This document shows positions 5,770-6,707 of a stretch of DNA of 6,707 nucleotides, piece after piece (within the stretch, counting starts at the first letter, position 1; each line of letters starts with the position of its first letter). The stretch is from positions 1 through 6,707 of the forward strand of contig JBDKLD010000030.1 in the NCBI GenBank assembly GCA_039795715.1, written 5' to 3'. Made by a program: the position numbers and the translations under genes. Source of the stretch: JAGOSA01 sp039795715. Lineage in GTDB: Bacteria; Patescibacteriota; Minisyncoccia; Phycocordibacterales; UBA9973. A model generated the notes under the pieces. The model did not search any database, had not been told where the DNA came from, and saw nothing but the letters and a program-made list of their open reading frames with translations.

Positions 5770-6273
5770 TTACCAAAACGATTTAGTAGTATTTCTCGCT
5801 TGAAGTAGTGTTTCCTCCTTTTTCTTTTCCCCACTATAGTAAAGTATTTTTGCTGTAGCTTTGCTAATCAACTCAATCGAATACTTTTCAAGTGAAAGTG
5901 CAACAAAACTATCTTCCATTTGCGAAAGTGTAATAGGCCATCCTTTACTGATATGTTTATCTCTCAGAAAAACGATGTTGTCTTTAGTTTCGTGCGAAAG
6001 CAAAAACTTAATAAAATGACTCAGTGCCACACTGAAAGATTCTTTGCACTCGGGTGGAATTTGACGACCCTTGAACATTTCCTGATGCATAATATCAACA
6101 GGCCTAAAGTGCAATGGCTCAATCTCAAAACCTTTGAGGCTGACATTGCATTCAAGATAGAATTTGTGGCGAAATAGTGCCACCAAAATATTTCTTTGTG
6201 ATGTAGTCAATGCTTCCGCGATTGACTTGGGTATGTCCTTCAAAGAACTTACGACTATGATGTGTGTCTCCAT
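5770..6273 (-). CDS. Hypothetical protein, 167 aa, family not recognised
   Basis: I do not recognise this protein. The ATG at 6273 opens a 167-codon frame ending in TAA. The N-terminus (METHIIVVSSLKDIPKSIAEAL) resembles a beta strand followed by a helix, but no phosphate-binding glycine loop follows. The middle carries several His residues and two Pro-rich turns (EPLHFRPVD 52-60, QIPPECK 71-77). The C-terminal third is Lys/Glu-rich and likely helical. No signal peptide or transmembrane helix is evident. Good flanking signals (a TTGACT/TAAAGT promoter and a strong terminator) support a real, independently expressed gene. It lies directly downstream of rpsG, where fusA would be in a classical str operon. 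AT-rich composition and an unfamiliar product are compatible with later insertion, but there is no mobile-element trace beside it. Confidence 0.75.
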   Translation of the reverse strand: METHIIVVSSLKDIPKSIAEALTTSQRNILVALFRHKFYLECNVSLKGFEIEPLHFRPVDIMHQEMFKGRQIPPECKESFSVALSHFIKFLLSHETKDNIVFLRDKHISKGWPITLSQMEDSFVALSLEKYSIELISKATAKILYYSGEKKKEETLLQARNTTKSFW

Positions 6274-6290
6274 GTTTCGATTTTTTCTTT

Positions 6291-6318
6291 ACTTTAGCCC
6301 ACAGGAAAAATTAGTCAA
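6291..6318 (-). promoter_or_regulatory. Predicted promoter of the 167-aa protein gene
   Basis: On the minus strand TTGACT (6313-6318, 5/6 match) and TAAAGT (6291-6296, 4/6 match) are spaced 16 nt apart. Initiation near 6284 leaves about 10 nt before the ATG at 6273. The sequence between is A-rich with no Shine-Dalgarno motif. The -35 box immediately follows the rpsG terminator T-tract. Confidence 0.55.
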
Positions 6319-6320
6319 AC

Positions 6321-6340
6321 AAAAATCCGCAAATTGCGGA
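6321..6340 (-). terminator. Rho-independent terminator of rpsG
   Basis: On the minus strand TCCGC (6336-6340) and GCGGA (6326-6330) flank a short AATTT loop and are followed by TTTTT (6321-6325). The stem is only five G/C-rich pairs, so it may be leaky. It is placed 38 nt after the rpsG stop and separates rpsG from the downstream genes. Confidence 0.65.
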
Positions 6341-6377
6341 ATTTTGAAATAGTTTTAGAAATTTCTGTTTGTGAGAT

Positions 6378-6707
6378 TTACCAAGCAAAGTGAGCGAAGG
6401 CCTTGTTTGACTCTGCCATCTTGTGAGTATCGTCGCGTTTCTTGATGGCAACACCTTCATTTTTTGAAGCGGCAATGAGTTCGTCAGCGAGCTTCTCTCC
6501 CATTGGGCGACCCTTGCCAGATCGAGCAGCATTGATGATCCAGCGCATAGCGAGCGCGCGCTTGCGTTCTTCGCGGACCTCACGAGGAACTTGGTAGTTG
6601 GCACCACCAATTCGGCGAGAGCGGACTTCCATAGCAGGGCCTGCGTTTCTGATAGCAGTATCGAAAACTTCGATAGGATCGAGCTTGGTCTTTTCTTTTA
6701 TTACATC
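6378..6707 (-). CDS. rpsG: 30S ribosomal protein S7, N-terminus cut by window edge
   Basis: S7 is a primary assembly protein of the small subunit head; it binds the 3' domain of 16S rRNA and lies near the E and P sites. The frame is open to the right edge, giving 109 codons plus the stop; the usual S7 is about 155 aa, so roughly 45-50 N-terminal residues lie outside. The visible part begins DVIKEKTKLDPIEVFDTAI and continues with RSRRIGGANYQVPREVR, which matches the rRNA-binding and conserved core of S7. The C-terminal signature KKRDDTHKMAESNKAFAHFAW is complete and follows the family pattern ([20 protein letters not shown]). An internal ATG at 6632 is not the true start, because conserved S7 sequence continues upstream of it. 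It is normally cotranscribed with rpsL and fusA; here a terminator follows it. Confidence 0.98.
   Translation of the reverse strand, partial: DVIKEKTKLDPIEVFDTAIRNAGPAMEVRSRRIGGANYQVPREVREERKRALAMRWIINAARSGKGRPMGEKLADELIAASKNEGVAIKKRDDTHKMAESNKAFAHFAW

Noticed and set aside
5770..6273. Homology between the 167-aa and 277-aa orphan proteins (shared LH-RPV-like segments)
   Set aside because: The resemblance covers only about five residues with different spacing and surroundings, so it is likely chance.
6378..6632. Internal ATG at 6632 as the start of a short 84-aa gene
   Set aside because: Conserved S7 sequence (DPIEVFDTAI and onward) continues upstream in the same frame to the window edge, so this is the middle of rpsG.
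1..6707. CRISPR array, tRNA or rRNA gene, insertion sequence or attachment site
   Set aside because: I found no regularly spaced repeats, no cloverleaf-like sequence, no transposase-like frame and no long direct or inverted repeats flanking the orphan genes.

Overview
The window looks like chromosomal DNA from a small-genome bacterium, most likely of the Candidate Phyla Radiation (Patescibacteria, Parcubacteria-like). This placement is an inference from moderate-to-low GC, very compact gene spacing, absent Shine-Dalgarno sequences and several proteins without recognisable family beside core translation genes. No phylogenetic test was possible. The standard genetic code fits: visible stops are TAA and TAG, and no in-frame TGA interrupts the conserved genes.

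Every convincing gene is on the minus strand, so transcription runs from the right edge to the left edge. In that order they are: the C-terminal 109 codons of ribosomal protein S7 (rpsG, cut by the right edge); an unrecognised 167-aa protein; an unrecognised 119-aa basic protein; elongation factor G (fusA, 714 aa, complete); an unrecognised 277-aa protein; a 232-aa short-chain dehydrogenase/reductase; and a secreted glucose/sorbosone-dehydrogenase-like beta-propeller protein (cut by the left edge).

In most bacteria rpsG and fusA are neighbours in the str operon. Here a terminator follows rpsG, two orphan genes with their own signals come next, and another strong terminator precedes fusA. All six complete intergenic gaps contain a hairpin plus T-tract terminator for the upstream gene. 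At least three then have a TTGACA-like -35 box that begins within or next to the T-tract. The window therefore reads as a series of single-gene transcription units, not one operon. Predicted -10 boxes often lie only 9 to 17 nt from the ATG and no start has a good AGGAGG-like site, which suggests leaderless or near-leaderless mRNAs for several genes.

Functionally the genes do not form one pathway. rpsG and fusA serve translation, the reductase is a cytoplasmic NAD(P)-dependent enzyme of unknown substrate, the propeller protein is exported, and three proteins remain unassigned. I saw no tRNA, rRNA, CRISPR array, insertion sequence or convincing plus-strand gene.
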